Source: Sphingomonas sp. S2-65
GTDB lineage: Bacteria; Pseudomonadota; Alphaproteobacteria; Sphingomonadales; Sphingomonadaceae
Reading direction: 5' to 3'
Assembly (NCBI RefSeq): GCF_021513175.1
Contig: NZ_CP090953.1
Span: 3,592,501-3,656,500 of the forward strand
DNA: 64,000 bases
In this document: positions 1 to 8,542 of the stretch, one piece after another
Layout: every line of letters starts with the position of its first letter
Numbering within the stretch: position 1 is the stretch's first letter
Notes under the pieces: generated by a model
What the model saw: the letters and a program-made list of their open reading frames with translations, nothing else
Told to the model about the DNA's origin: nothing
Database searches by the model: none
Position numbers and translations under genes: made by a program

Positions 1-956
1 GTGATCAGCCCGGTGGGGGTGGAGACCGCGACCGAGACGTCGGCGCGGCTATATTTGATCAGCTTGTCGCCGGTGTAGGTGACGTTGCACTTGGGCGTCT
101 GCTCGAGCGCGACGCCGAGCGCCTTGATCAGCAGATCGTTGACCGAGAGCTTCACGCCGCGCGCCTCGAGCGCCTTGTTGAGCTCGCCGCGCAGCTTGAG
201 CAGCGCGTCGAGGCGGATGTCGACGGTCAAGTAGATGTGCGGGACGGTCTGCTTCGACTCGGTGAGGCGGCGCGCGATCGTCTTGCGGATGTTGGAGAGC
301 TTTTCTTCCTCGTGCGGGATCGAGTCGTCGTACCAGACGGCCTTGGTCTCCTGCGAGGCGGCGGGGGCCGGCGCTGCGCTGGGTGCCGGAGCGGCAGCGG
401 CGGGTGCGGCCTGCTGGGCGGCGGGGGCGGCACCAGGCTTGGCGCTCTCGACGTCGGCCTTGACGATGCGGCCGTTCGGGCCGGAGCCGGTGACCGCGGA
501 AAGGTCGACGCCCTTGTCGGCGGCGATGCGCTTGGCGAGCGGGCTGGCTTTTACGCGATCGCCCGAGGCGGGGGCGGGAGCCGGGGTGGGTGCAGGTGCG
601 GGCGTGGGCGCGTTCGTCGCACTTCCCCCTCTCCCGCCCTCGGCTTCGCCTTGGGCACCCTCTCCCCCTGAAGTGGGAGAGGGAGAGGGGGTGGGGGTTG
701 CCGACGCGTCTTCGCCCTCGGCGAGGACGACTGCGATCACGGTGCCGACCTTTACGTTATCGGTGCCCTCGGCGACCAGGATCTTGCCGATCGTGCCTTC
801 GTCGACGGCTTCGAACTCCATCGTCGCCTTGTCGGTCTCGATCTCGGCGAGGAGGTCGCCCGACTTCACCGTGTCGCCCTCCTTGACCAGCCACTTGGCG
901 AGGGTGCCCTCTTCCATGGTGGGGGAAAGCGCCGGCATTTTGATTTCGATCGACAT
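1..956 (-). CDS. pdhC: Pyruvate dehydrogenase E2, dihydrolipoyl acetyltransferase (partial)
   Basis: E2 core subunit of the cytoplasmic pyruvate dehydrogenase complex; it transfers acetyl groups from lipoyl-lysine to CoA. Visible in order: an N-terminal lipoyl domain (about residues 1-78) with the lipoylated Lys43 in ETDKAT, an Ala/Pro-rich linker, a peripheral subunit-binding domain ([13 protein letters not shown], then [12 protein letters not shown]), a second linker, and the start of the acyltransferase domain ([16 protein letters not shown]). The catalytic HxxxD end lies beyond the left window edge, so the gene is cut, not broken. The ATG at 956 gives the expected [17 protein letters not shown] start. 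The linker before the subunit-binding domain is partly encoded by a palindromic repeat (625-691). The next gene upstream diverges. Confidence 0.95.
   Translation of the reverse strand, partial: MSIEIKMPALSPTMEEGTLAKWLVKEGDTVKSGDLLAEIETDKATMEFEAVDEGTIGKILVAEGTDNVKVGTVIAVVLAEGEDASATPTPSPSPTSGGEGAQGEAEGGRGGSATNAPTPAPAPTPAPAPASGDRVKASPLAKRIAADKGVDLSAVTGSGPNGRIVKADVESAKPGAAPAAQQAAPAAAAPAPSAAPAPAASQETKAVWYDDSIPHEEEKLSNIRKTIARRLTESKQTVPHIYLTVDIRLDALLKLRGELNKALEARGVKLSVNDLLIKALGVALEQTPKCNVTYTGDKLIKYSRADVSVAVSTPTGLI
625..691. repeat. Palindromic repeat inside the pdhC linker
   Basis: Nested inverted repeats: 11-bp perfect outer arms (625-635 and 681-691, CCCCCTCTCCC type) and 9-bp perfect inner arms (658-666 and 675-683). 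This resembles the short palindromes usually seen between genes in sphingomonads (recalled knowledge). Here it is read in frame as a Gly/Ser/Glu-rich stretch of the E2 linker. Confidence 0.7.
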
Positions 957-1021
957 GGAGGTTCCCGTCGTTTGGACCTGTAGGTGTTGGCGCCTTCCTT
1001 TGCCGCGACGTTCCCTAGGGT

Positions 1022-1037
1022 CAAGCCCTCGGGCTTG
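1022..1037. other. Small perfect hairpin between pdhC and the usp gene
   Basis: CAAGCCC-TC-GGGCTTG is a perfect 7-bp stem in the 134-bp divergent promoter region. No T-run follows on either strand, so it is more likely a fortuitous or regulatory palindrome than a terminator. Confidence 0.4.
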
Positions 1038-1090
1038 CACAAGCTGCAATCGCACGGCACGTAAACGTCCCAAGATACGGGGAAACAAGC

Positions 1091-1546
1091 ATGCGTACCT
1101 ATCTGGTCGTGATCGACGACAGCCCGGAGTCCGAGATCGCGCTGCGCTTTGCCGCGCGCCGGGCGGTGAAGACCGGCGGCAATGTCGAGATCCTCGCGCT
1201 CGTGCCGCAGCCCGAATTCGTCCAATGGGGCGGGGTAATGGCGGCGATCGAGGAGGAAGCGCGCGAGCGGGCCGAGGCGCTGGTGATGCGCGCGGCGGGC
1301 ACGCTGCTGACCGAGTCGGGGCTGAAACCGGCGATCACCGTCCAGGAAGGCGACGGCGCCAAGGTGGTGCGCGAGATGATCGCCGCCAATCCCGAAATCG
1401 CCGCGCTGGTGCTGGGCGCCGCGCCGAGCGGTGCGCCCGGGCCGCTGGTCACGCATTTCACCGGCGCCGACGCGGGGACATTCTCCGTGCCGGTGATGAT
1501 CATCCCCGGTTCACTGGACATCGCCGCGATCGACCGGCTCAGCTGA
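1091..1546 (+). CDS. Universal stress protein (UspA family)
   Basis: 151-residue single-domain cytoplasmic Usp protein. It opens with the family beta-strand and Asp ([11 protein letters not shown]), has a long central helix and ends with the strand PVMIIP. The ATP-binding signature normally read as G-2x-G-9x-G(S/T) near the end is degenerate ([11 protein letters not shown]), so nucleotide binding is doubtful. GGGGA lies 8 bases before the ATG. The M28 peptidase gene follows after 9 bp on the same strand, probably co-transcribed. Family call good, specific role unknown. Confidence 0.85.
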   Translation: MRTYLVVIDDSPESEIALRFAARRAVKTGGNVEILALVPQPEFVQWGGVMAAIEEEARERAEALVMRAAGTLLTESGLKPAITVQEGDGAKVVREMIAANPEIAALVLGAAPSGAPGPLVTHFTGADAGTFSVPVMIIPGSLDIAAIDRLS

Positions 1547-1555
1547 AGGAATCCC

Positions 1556-2842
1556 ATGCGTATCCTTGCCCTGCCGCTGTTGTTCGTTGCCCTGCCTGCC
1601 GCCGCGCAGGAGCAGCCGAGTACCGCCCGGCTGAAAGCCGATGTCGAGAAGCTGGTAAGCTTCGGGACACGGCACACGCTGTCCTCGCCGACCGATCCCA
1701 AGCGCGGCATCGGTGCGGCGCGGCGCTGGTTCGCGAGCGAGATGGAGCGGATCGGCAAGGGGTGCGGCGGCTGCATCCAGGTGGCGAATGTCGCGCGGAC
1801 CTTTACCGGGCCGCGGGCGCCGAACGGCGTCGAGATCGTCGACGTGCTCGGCTTCCAGGCAGGCACCGATCCCAAGCGGGTGGTGATCGTGATGGGGCAT
1901 ATCGACAGCCGCGTCACCGACGTGATGAACGCCACCGCCGACGCGCCGGGGGCGAATGACGACGCGTCGGGCGTGGCGCTGGTGCTGGAGGCGGCGCGGA
2001 TCCTGTCGAAGGAGAAGCTGAACGCGACGGTGGTCTATGCCGCGCTGTCGGGCGAGGAGCAGGGGCTGTATGGCGGCACGCTGCTGGCCGACACCGCCAA
2101 GGAGCGCGGCTGGACCGTCAGCGCGGTGCTCAACAACGACATAGTCGGCAACACGGTGGGCCAGGACGGGCGGCGCGTGGCGGACCGGGTGCGGGTGTTC
2201 TCCGAGGGTATCCGCCAGGCCGAACCGCTCGACGCGCAGATGGCGCGGGCGGCGGATGGCGGCGAGGATGACGGGCCGTCGCGGGCGCTCGCCAAGGCGG
2301 TGGACGGCGTGGCCAAGGGCATTCCCGGCGGGCTCGACACGTTCGTGGTGCGGCGGTTCGACCGGTTCGGGCGCGGCGGGGATCATACCCCGTTCCTCAA
2401 GCTCGGCTATCCGGCGGTGCGCTTCTCAGTGGGTGTCGAGAATTACGACCAGCAGCACCAGGACCTGCGCAGCGAAGGCGGCAAGGTCTATGGCGATACC
2501 GTCGACAAGATGGACTTCCCGTATCTGGCCAAGGTGACGGCGATCAACGTGGCGACGCTGCGCCGGCTGGCCAAGGCGCCGGCGGCTCCGGCAAGCGTGA
2601 CGCTGATCGGAGCATTGGCGACCGATACCACGGTGAAGTGGGCGGCGGTACCGGGAGCGGCGGGGTACCGCGTGCACTGGCGCCGGGCGGACGCGCAGGA
2701 CTGGACCGACCATCTAGATGTGCAGGCGCCGGAGGCAGTGCTGAAGGGAGTGATCGTCGACGACAGCTTCGTCGGCGTGTCGTCGCTGAGCGCCGACGGC
2801 GCGGAGAGCCTGGTGACCTTTGGCGGGCGCGAGCGGCGCTGA
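1556..2842 (+). CDS. Secreted M28-family zinc aminopeptidase
   Basis: 428 residues with a signal peptide (hydrophobic residues 3-17, cleavage after AAAQ). The dinuclear zinc site of M28 peptidases is recognisable: His115 and Asp117 (MGHIDSR), Asp135 (GANDDASG), catalytic Glu167 with Glu168 (SGEEQG), Asp195 (NNDIVGN) and His277 (GGDHTPF). The last ~90 residues (from about 340) look like a fibronectin type III fold (TDTTVKWAAVPGAAGYRVHWR), often found C-terminal in exported peptidases. Predicted to remove N-terminal amino acids from peptides in the periplasm or outside. Exact specificity cannot be read from sequence. Confidence 0.9.
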   Translation: MRILALPLLFVALPAAAQEQPSTARLKADVEKLVSFGTRHTLSSPTDPKRGIGAARRWFASEMERIGKGCGGCIQVANVARTFTGPRAPNGVEIVDVLGFQAGTDPKRVVIVMGHIDSRVTDVMNATADAPGANDDASGVALVLEAARILSKEKLNATVVYAALSGEEQGLYGGTLLADTAKERGWTVSAVLNNDIVGNTVGQDGRRVADRVRVFSEGIRQAEPLDAQMARAADGGEDDGPSRALAKAVDGVAKGIPGGLDTFVVRRFDRFGRGGDHTPFLKLGYPAVRFSVGVENYDQQHQDLRSEGGKVYGDTVDKMDFPYLAKVTAINVATLRRLAKAPAAPASVTLIGALATDTTVKWAAVPGAAGYRVHWRRADAQDWTDHLDVQAPEAVLKGVIVDDSFVGVSSLSADGAESLVTFGGRERR

Positions 2843-2852
2843 CCAACCGAGT

Positions 2853-2879
2853 GTCGCCCCGCCTTGGTTGCGGGGCGAC
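2853..2879. terminator. Bidirectional hairpin terminator between convergent genes
   Basis: Perfect 10-bp stem GTCGCCCCGC/GCGGGGCGAC with a 7-base loop, 10 bp after the peptidase stop and 17 bp past the end of the convergent RcnB-like gene. There is no strong T-run. Confidence 0.65.
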
Positions 2880-2896
2880 GGTTCAGGCGTGGCGGC

Positions 2897-3805
2897 TCAG
2901 CAGCCGCAGCGCGGCTTCGCCTTGTAGCGGCGCAGCGTCTTGGTGCGCAGCACGCGCTTGGGCGCGACGACGATGCGGTCCTCGAGGATGCGCTCTTCCA
3001 CCACGGTGGTGGTGGTGACGATCGGCGCGGGCGTGATCACCACGGTGGTGGTGGTTCCGCCGGCATAATAGCCCGACGCATAGGTGCTGCCGCCATAATA
3101 GGCGCCGCCCTGATAGCCGCCGCCGCAGACCTGCACGCAGGGCGGGGTGCCATAGGTCTGGACTTGCACGGGTGCCGGATAGGCCTGAACGTGGACCGGC
3201 GGGGCGGGCGGATACGCGCCATAGGGGGCGGGGATCGGCGCGTCATAGCCGGCACCCGGCGGCGGCGGAGGACCATCCGGCGCTTCGGGCACGTCGTAAT
3301 AGGCGTCGGGCTCTACCGGCTGGATCGAAGGCGCGGCGTAGGCGGCGCCTGCACCGGCATAGCTGTCGGCATAGGCATAGCTTTCGGAATAGCTGCTGCC
3401 GTCGCCCCAGGCGATACCGTCGCGCGAGTCCCAGACCTGGCCGCGGCCGTCGATCAGCACCGCGTCGTCATAATAGCGGACCCAGCTATAGCCCTGGGGC
3501 GGGGCGGCGAGGCCGAAGCTGAGATAGTCGGGGACGCGGAAGCCCGAGCCCATCCAATAGGAGGGCAGCGCGGCGCCGCGGTGGAGGCGGCGATAGCCGT
3601 TCCAGCCGCCCGGCGCCTGCCAGCCGGCGCTCCAGCGGCCATTGACGGGCGCGCCCCAGCGATGCGGATTGACTCGGCCGACCTGCGTTCCCGGACCCTT
3701 GGGCATCACCACCCAGCGGCCGTTCTGCCACACGCGCTGCGCCGTGGCGGGGGTAGCGCACGCCAGACCCGCGACCGCCGCCGTCACCAACCAAAGATTC
3801 CGCAC
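2897..3805 (-). CDS. RcnB-family secreted protein with Tyr/Pro-rich tail
   Basis: 302 residues from the chosen start. It has a signal peptide (NLWLVTAAVAGLACA, cleavage near ATAQ), an RcnB-type domain (about residues 75-125; LPSYWMGSGFRVPDY then YSWVRYYDDAVLIDGRGQVWD), then a long low-complexity Tyr/Pro/Ala/Gly region and a basic Cys-ending tail (KAKPRCGC). E. coli RcnB is a periplasmic protein of nickel/cobalt homeostasis; a metal role here is inference only. Start: the GTG at 3805 has AAGGAG 8 bases upstream and gives a clean MRNLWL signal peptide; the GTG at 3814 overlaps the Shine-Dalgarno itself. A CtrA-box-like site lies upstream (3844-3859). Confidence 0.75.
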   Translation of the reverse strand: MRNLWLVTAAVAGLACATPATAQRVWQNGRWVVMPKGPGTQVGRVNPHRWGAPVNGRWSAGWQAPGGWNGYRRLHRGAALPSYWMGSGFRVPDYLSFGLAAPPQGYSWVRYYDDAVLIDGRGQVWDSRDGIAWGDGSSYSESYAYADSYAGAGAAYAAPSIQPVEPDAYYDVPEAPDGPPPPPGAGYDAPIPAPYGAYPPAPPVHVQAYPAPVQVQTYGTPPCVQVCGGGYQGGAYYGGSTYASGYYAGGTTTTVVITPAPIVTTTTVVEERILEDRIVVAPKRVLRTKTLRRYKAKPRCGC

Positions 3806-3843
3806 CTGGGTCACTCCTTCGCATGCAAGCCGTGGGGACTCGC

Positions 3844-3859
3844 TTAACGTTCAAGTAAC
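3844..3859 (-). promoter_or_regulatory. CtrA-box-like site upstream of the RcnB-like gene
   Basis: On the minus strand reads TTAC-N7-TTAA, one mismatch from the alphaproteobacterial CtrA box TTAA-N7-TTAA. It lies about 40 bp before the RcnB-like start, a plausible promoter position. A single short motif in a GC-rich genome. Confidence 0.35.
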
Positions 3860-3915
3860 CCTTACGCTTCCGTGAAGAAATCCGCGAGACTTGGTTAACA
3901 ATGTCCCAATGCGGG

Positions 3916-4464
3916 TCAGCGTCCCGCAAGACGCGGCGCGAGTATCCGCATCAGGGCTTCGCAACCCGCCGCGTCGCCGGCGTCGAAACGCGACGGGAGC
4001 GGGCTGTCCAGGTCGAGCACCCCGAGCAGTTCGCCCTGGTGGACGATGGGGACGACCAGCTCCGAGCGGCTGGCGGCGTCGCAGGCAATGTGCCCGGGAA
4101 AGGCGTGGACATCCTCGACCAGCTGGGTTTCGCGGGTGCTGGCGGCGGCCCCGCACACGCCCTTGCCGAACGGAATGCGGATGCAGGCGGCCTTGCCCTG
4201 AAACGGGCCGAGCACGAGTTCGTCGGCGACGTTGCGGTAGAACCCGGCCCAGTTGAGATCGGGAAGATACTGGCCGATCAGCGCGGAGACGTTCGCCATG
4301 TTGGCAATGGCGTCGGGCTCGTCGGCGGTGAGCGAGTCGAGCGCGGCGGCGAGGTCGCGGTAGAGTTCCGACTTGGAGTCGGCGGCGATGTCGAAGGCGT
4401 ACATGGCGCGGATGTAGGCGATCCGATGCGCCGGCGCGAGGGCCGGCGCATCGGTGGACTTCAC
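3916..4464 (-). CDS. msrC: Free methionine-(R)-sulfoxide reductase (GAF domain)
   Basis: 182-residue GAF-domain protein matching the fRMsr family (E. coli YebR), which reduces free Met-R-sulfoxide. The family cysteines are visible: Cys in AACIRIPF, the next in GKGVCGAA, and the third in HIACDAASRSE. The GTG start overlaps the TGA of the upstream aldo/keto reductase gene (GTGA), implying translational coupling. The ATG at 4404 (MYAFDIAAD) is the alternative start and better fits the usual family N-terminus. Its pairing with an oxidoreductase under a LysR regulator suggests an oxidative-stress or electrophile response. Confidence 0.88.
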   Translation of the reverse strand: MKSTDAPALAPAHRIAYIRAMYAFDIAADSKSELYRDLAAALDSLTADEPDAIANMANVSALIGQYLPDLNWAGFYRNVADELVLGPFQGKAACIRIPFGKGVCGAAASTRETQLVEDVHAFPGHIACDAASRSELVVPIVHQGELLGVLDLDSPLPSRFDAGDAAGCEALMRILAPRLAGR

Positions 4465-5324
4465 GCGACCTGTTCGAGCGCCGCCACCGCGTTGGCGGGC
4501 AGTTCCAGCGCTCCGGCGGCGAGGTTCTCGCGCAGGTGACCGACCGAGGACGTGCCGGGGATCAGCAGGATGTTGGGCGCGCGGCGCAGGAGCCAGGCAA
4601 GCGCGACCTGCATCGGCGTGGCGCCGAGCTGCCCAGCGACATCCGACAATGCCGAGGACTGGAGCGGCGTAAAACCGCCCAGTGGGAAGAAGGGGACATA
4701 GGCGATGCCGTCTTTTGCCAGATTGTCGATCAGCGCGTCGTCCTGACGGTGGACGAGGTTATAGTGGTTCTGGACGCAGACGATCTTACAGATGCCGCGT
4801 GCCTCCGCGACCTGCGCGGCAGTGACGTTGCTGAGGCCGATATGGCGTACCAGACCCTGCCGCTGGAGTTCCGCGAGGGTGGCAAGGCGATCCTCGATCG
4901 AGCCTTCGCTAGGGCCGTGAATGTTGCCCATGATGCGCAGGTTCACGACATCCAGCACATCGAGCCCCAGGTTGCGGAGATTGTCGTGCACTGCCTGGCG
5001 GAGTTCGTCGGGCGACTCCGCGGGGAGCCAGGACGCGTCGGCACCGCGCCTGGCGCCGATCTTGGTGACGAGCACCAGGTCGGCGGGATAGGGGGCGAGC
5101 GCCTCGCGGATGAGCTGGTTGGTGATGTGCGGGCCGTAAAAGTCGCTGGTGTCGATGTGGTTCACACCCTGCGCGATCGCTTCGCGTAACACCGCAAGGG
5201 CAGCGTCGCGGTCCTTGGGCGGGCCGAACACGCCGGGGCCGGCGAGCTGCATCGCGCCATAGCCGAGGCGGCGGACCGGGCGGTCGCCGAGGAGGTAGGT
5301 GTCGGACTGGGGATTGGTGCTCAT
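4461..5324 (-). CDS. Aldo/keto reductase
   Basis: 287-residue NADPH-dependent aldo/keto reductase with a TIM barrel. It opens with the family N-terminus RRLGYGAMQL; catalytic Asp and Tyr are in HIDTSDFYGP, catalytic Lys in LVLVTKIGA, and the NADP-binding end contains LLIPGTSSVGHLREN. The ATG at 5324 is preceded by GGAG at good spacing. The frame is open for another 140 codons upstream, but that part is antisense to the LysR gene and not coding. It is divergent from the LysR gene and coupled to msrC. Substrate unknown. Confidence 0.9.
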   Translation of the reverse strand: MSTNPQSDTYLLGDRPVRRLGYGAMQLAGPGVFGPPKDRDAALAVLREAIAQGVNHIDTSDFYGPHITNQLIREALAPYPADLVLVTKIGARRGADASWLPAESPDELRQAVHDNLRNLGLDVLDVVNLRIMGNIHGPSEGSIEDRLATLAELQRQGLVRHIGLSNVTAAQVAEARGICKIVCVQNHYNLVHRQDDALIDNLAKDGIAYVPFFPLGGFTPLQSSALSDVAGQLGATPMQVALAWLLRRAPNILLIPGTSSVGHLRENLAAGALELPANAVAALEQVA

Positions 5325-5388
5325 GGGCGTTCTCCGCTTGCTGTCCCACTCAGATAGGCCTTGGTGGCTCGCGCGATAATCCGGCATG

Positions 5389-5410
5389 ATCCGCACGGGC
5401 TGTGCGGGAT
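5389..5410. promoter_or_regulatory. Candidate LysR operator in the divergent promoter
   Basis: Imperfect inverted repeat ATCCGCAC-GGGCT-GTGCGGGAT, one base of asymmetry, 8 bp before the LysR start and in the 94-bp region shared with the divergent aldo/keto reductase gene. Binding is inference from position and symmetry. Confidence 0.4.
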
Positions 5411-5418
5411 AACGAACA

Positions 5419-6321
5419 ATGAAGTACGAACTCGGCGACCTGAATGCCTTTGTCGCAGTGGCACGGGCCAGGGGATTTCGCGATGCGGCACGCGGGCGCG
5501 GCGCGAGTGCGTCCGGGCTGAGCGACGCGGTGCGGCGGCTGGAAGCGCAGATGGGCGTGCGCCTGCTGAACCGCACCACTCGCAGCGTCGTGCCGACCGA
5601 GGCGGGGGAGCGGCTGCTGGAACGGCTGGAGCCGGCGCTGAGCGAAGTCGAGGCGGCGATGGACGTAGTGAACGGCTTTCGCGACCGGCCCGCGGGGACG
5701 CTGCGGCTGAACGTGCCGGTGACCGTCGCGCGGCTCGTGCTGCCGGACATCGTGCCGGGGTTCCTTACCGCCTATCCCGACATCCGGCTGGAAGTGATCG
5801 CCGAGGACAGCTTCGTCGACGTGCTGGCGGCCGGGTGCGATGCCGGCATCCGCTATGGCGAGCGGCTGGAGCAGGACATGATAGCCGTGCCGATCGGGCC
5901 GCGAGTGCAGCGGTTCGCGGCCGCCGCGTCGCCGGCCTATCTCGACGCGCGTGGGCGGCCGGAGCATCCCCGCGACCTCCTGGGGCATGCATGCCTGCGC
6001 GGGCGCTTCGCCAGCGGGACGATGCCGGTCTGGGAGTTCGAGCGCGACGGGGAGATGGTGCGGGTCGAACCCAGCGGGCCGCTGATCGTGCAGCTGGGAA
6101 GCACGGTGGACCTGGCCGTCGCCGCGGCCGTGGCGGGAAGCGGCATTGTCTATCTGTTCGAGGAATGGCTGCGGCCGCTGCTCGACAGCGGTGCGCTGGA
6201 GCCGTTGCTGGAGCCTTGGTGGGACGCGTTCTCGGGGCCCTTCCTCTACTATCCGGGGCGGCGGCTGGTGCCGGCACCGCTGCGGGCGTTCGTGGATTAT
6301 GTGCGGGCGATGAGGGTATGA
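5419..6321 (+). CDS. LysR-family transcriptional regulator
   Basis: 300 residues. N-terminal winged helix-turn-helix (residues ~1-60: DLNAFVAVARARGFRDAARG, then SASGLSDAVRRLEAQMGVRLLNRTTRSV), linker helix and a periplasmic-binding-type effector domain (from ~90). It is transcribed away from the aldo/keto reductase-msrC pair, the classic LysR arrangement, so it probably controls that pair and itself. Effector unknown. Confidence 0.92.
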   Translation: MKYELGDLNAFVAVARARGFRDAARGRGASASGLSDAVRRLEAQMGVRLLNRTTRSVVPTEAGERLLERLEPALSEVEAAMDVVNGFRDRPAGTLRLNVPVTVARLVLPDIVPGFLTAYPDIRLEVIAEDSFVDVLAAGCDAGIRYGERLEQDMIAVPIGPRVQRFAAAASPAYLDARGRPEHPRDLLGHACLRGRFASGTMPVWEFERDGEMVRVEPSGPLIVQLGSTVDLAVAAAVAGSGIVYLFEEWLRPLLDSGALEPLLEPWWDAFSGPFLYYPGRRLVPAPLRAFVDYVRAMRV

Positions 6322-6382
6322 ACGGGCATTATTCGGATTTGAGGTGGCACGTTCGATAGCGAGAGAGTTCGACAGGCAGCAG

Positions 6383-7261
6383 CTAAGAAAGCGGTAGCGA
6401 GCGCGCTGACGCCGGCGTGATATAGCCCTGCGCGACCAGGAATGCGCGCAAAGCGGCGGGGTAGCCGGCCGGGTCGCGGCGGTAGTGGGAGAGCATCACC
6501 CGCCAAGCGGACGCTGCTTGCCCGAGCCGGGCAGCATCGGCGACATAGGCGGCACAGTTGCCATTGCGCTCCACGGTTTTCGACATACAGACGCGGCGAT
6601 GCGCCCGCAGGTCCTGGGCGAACAGCGGCCGGAAGGTAGGGTCGGCTGAGATGTCTACGCTACGACCGGCGCGAATGGTCAGCACAAGCGGCGGCCGAGG
6701 TACGCACGCGTTGCACTCCTTCGAGTAGTTAAAGCCAGGCGCCTCGAGCACGAAGCCAGAGCGGCCGTCCTTAAGTAGATTGCGAGGAACCATGGCCACC
6801 TCGCCGGTCAACTCCCTGCGGCCGTGATGCTCCAGCGGCACGGCGCGGTAACCGCCGCCAATCGGCTCGATTACGGTCACGGCAGCGATACCGCCCGAAC
6901 CGCCCCACTGGTTGTCGACGACTACGCCCAGATATTCCTGCTCGGGCGCGAGGCGGACAACCGCGACACGCACGAACGAGGCCTGGCTATCGCTGGTCAT
7001 CCGGAAGGGTGGCAGTCCGCGCTGTCTGACGGTGACGATCGCCTGATTGCTGACGCCGTCAAAGCGACACGCTTCATTCTGCGTCGGCTGCTCGCAGGGA
7101 GTGGCAGCGACCTCCACCGTGGCCCCGCCTGCGACAAAGGAAAGCGGCTCCTTGGGATGGACGCCCCAGGTCTGGAACGCGCCAAGCGGCACCGTCGGCA
7201 GCGTTTGCGGCGGCGCAGCGCCGAGCAGCAATGCCGGCAAGAGGCAGGCAGGAACGCGCAT
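6383..7261 (-). CDS. Exported protein of unknown function
   Basis: 292 residues, not recognised. Residues 1-17 form a likely signal peptide (PACLLPALLLGAAPP). Six or more cysteines in the mature part (TPCEQ, NEACRF, KECNACVP, RRVCMS, GNCAA) suggest disulfides and a periplasmic location. Middle region is beta-rich; the C-terminal ~60 residues are predicted helical (RLGQAASAWRVMLSHYRRDP). It stands alone, tail-to-tail with the LysR gene (61 bp). Codon use looks slightly less GC-biased than neighbours by eye. Confidence 0.75.
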   Translation of the reverse strand: MRVPACLLPALLLGAAPPQTLPTVPLGAFQTWGVHPKEPLSFVAGGATVEVAATPCEQPTQNEACRFDGVSNQAIVTVRQRGLPPFRMTSDSQASFVRVAVVRLAPEQEYLGVVVDNQWGGSGGIAAVTVIEPIGGGYRAVPLEHHGRRELTGEVAMVPRNLLKDGRSGFVLEAPGFNYSKECNACVPRPPLVLTIRAGRSVDISADPTFRPLFAQDLRAHRRVCMSKTVERNGNCAAYVADAARLGQAASAWRVMLSHYRRDPAGYPAALRAFLVAQGYITPASARSLPLS

Positions 7262-7377
7262 CGACGATATTCCCTAGAGCCAAGCCCATGCATCAAACTA
7301 GCTATCTGACGCGTGCGCAACTCCAGCCTTCATAGTCAGGCTACAACCGGCGAATTGGAGCCGTATGCGGGTCCCGC

Positions 7378-7779
7378 CTAGTCGATCCGTACCTTGCCGC
7401 GGCCGGCTTTTACCGTGCTGCGGCCTTTTTTCTCGTCCACTCTGCGCGCCTTCGCGGATTTGCTGGGCTTGGTCTTGATGCGGCGGGCGTCGCGCTTGAA
7501 GGACTCGGTGACCAGCTCGCCCAGGCGCTCGCGGGCGTCGGTGCGGTTGGCGTCCTGGGTGCGGAATTTGCGGGCGGTGATGACGAGTTCGCCGTTCAGG
7601 GTCATCTTCGACCCGGCGAGCTGTTTGAGCTTTTGATAGGCGTAGAGCGGCAGGCCGAGCTTGAACACGTCGACGCGCAGCTGGACTGCGGTCGCGACCT
7701 TGTTGACGTTCTGGCCGCCCGGACCGGAAGCGGCGAGGAAGCGTTCCTCGACGATCGCTTCCTCGGGGATGTCAGTCAC
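7378..7779 (-). CDS. arfB: Alternative ribosome-rescue factor ArfB (peptidyl-tRNA hydrolase)
   Basis: 133-residue ArfB/YaeJ/ICT1 protein that hydrolyses peptidyl-tRNA on stalled ribosomes. The catalytic GGQ motif is in AASGPGGQNVNKV, followed by the release-factor-like fold and the basic Lys/Arg tail (about residues 105-133; KTKPSKSAKARR) that enters the empty mRNA channel. The GTG at 7779 (VTDIPEEA) overlaps the last codons and TGA of the upstream rluA-type gene by 8 bases, so translation is probably coupled. An in-frame extension to 7821 is open but lies inside that gene. Confidence 0.92.
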   Translation of the reverse strand: MTDIPEEAIVEERFLAASGPGGQNVNKVATAVQLRVDVFKLGLPLYAYQKLKQLAGSKMTLNGELVITARKFRTQDANRTDARERLGELVTESFKRDARRIKTKPSKSAKARRVDEKKGRSTVKAGRGKVRID

Positions 7780-8422
7780 GGCCGAAGCCGAGATTGTGGA
7801 AGCGCACCGGGATGGGGGCATGTGCCTCGACCGGGGGCTTGCCTTCCCGAGGAATGGTCAGTCCTTCGGCATGGAGCATCACGGCAGGACCACCGGCGCC
7901 GTAGACCGGATCCCCGACGATCGGGATGCCGAGCCCTTCGGCGGCGTGGATGCGGATCTGGTGGGTACGGCCGGTTTCGGGATAAAAGGCGAGCAGCGCG
8001 CGCGCGCCACGGGTTTCCAGCAGTTCCCAGCGGGTGCGGGCGGCCTTGCCCTTGGGATCGCCGCGCATGCGCCAGCCTTCTTCGGCGCTGGAGATCTTCG
8101 CGAGCGGCAAGTCGATCATCCCTTCCTGCCCCTCGGGCACGCCCTCGAGGATGGCGAGGTAGCGCTTGCCGACGCTGCCGGTCTCGAACGCCTGTGCGAA
8201 GCGCTTCATCGCCTTGGGATTGCGGGCGAGGAGCAGGCAGCCGCTGGTGTCGCGGTCGAGCCGGTGCATCGGCACGGGATCGCGGCGAAAGCCGAAGGTC
8301 AGATGGTGCAGCTGATCCTCAAGGCTGAGCGAGCGGTCGCGCGGGCGGTCGACGGGCAAGCCGGCGGGCTTGTCGATCACGATGGCTTCGCCGTCGATGA
8401 AGAGTACGCGGTCCTGGAACAT
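7772..8422 (-). CDS. RluA-family pseudouridine synthase
   Basis: 216 residues from the ATG at 8422. Catalytic Asp in the HRLDRDTSG motif, then the family sequences GKRYLAILEG and PETGRTHQIRIHA. No S4 domain. It converts uridine to pseudouridine in rRNA or tRNA; the RNA target cannot be assigned. ATG at 8431 and TTG at 8449 are alternative starts; none has a strong Shine-Dalgarno, and MFQDRVLFIDGEAIVIDKPAG is the natural family N-terminus. It overlaps arfB, linking RNA modification and ribosome rescue in one transcript. Confidence 0.9.
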   Translation of the reverse strand: MFQDRVLFIDGEAIVIDKPAGLPVDRPRDRSLSLEDQLHHLTFGFRRDPVPMHRLDRDTSGCLLLARNPKAMKRFAQAFETGSVGKRYLAILEGVPEGQEGMIDLPLAKISSAEEGWRMRGDPKGKAARTRWELLETRGARALLAFYPETGRTHQIRIHAAEGLGIPIVGDPVYGAGGPAVMLHAEGLTIPREGKPPVEAHAPIPVRFHNLGFGRD

Positions 8423-8451
8423 GGGGGGCATATAGCGCACTGCGCTCAAAC

Positions 8452-8486
8452 GAAAAGCGGCGGCCGGTGGGGGGACCGGCCGCCGC
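8452..8486 (-). terminator. Rho-independent terminator after wrbA
   Basis: Read on the minus strand: a 12-bp GC stem (arms 8475-8486 and 8457-8468) followed by CTTTTCGTTT. It lies 56 bp downstream of the wrbA stop. Confidence 0.75.
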
Positions 8487-8542
8487 CTCTCAAGGAGCCG
8501 CGTGGAGGAGGGGGGACGCGGCCCCGGTCGCGCGCGTCGGGG

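Noticed and set aside
5325..5750. N-terminal extension of the aldo/keto reductase frame
   Set aside because: Lies antisense to the LysR gene; the ATG at 5324 has a good Shine-Dalgarno and family N-terminus.
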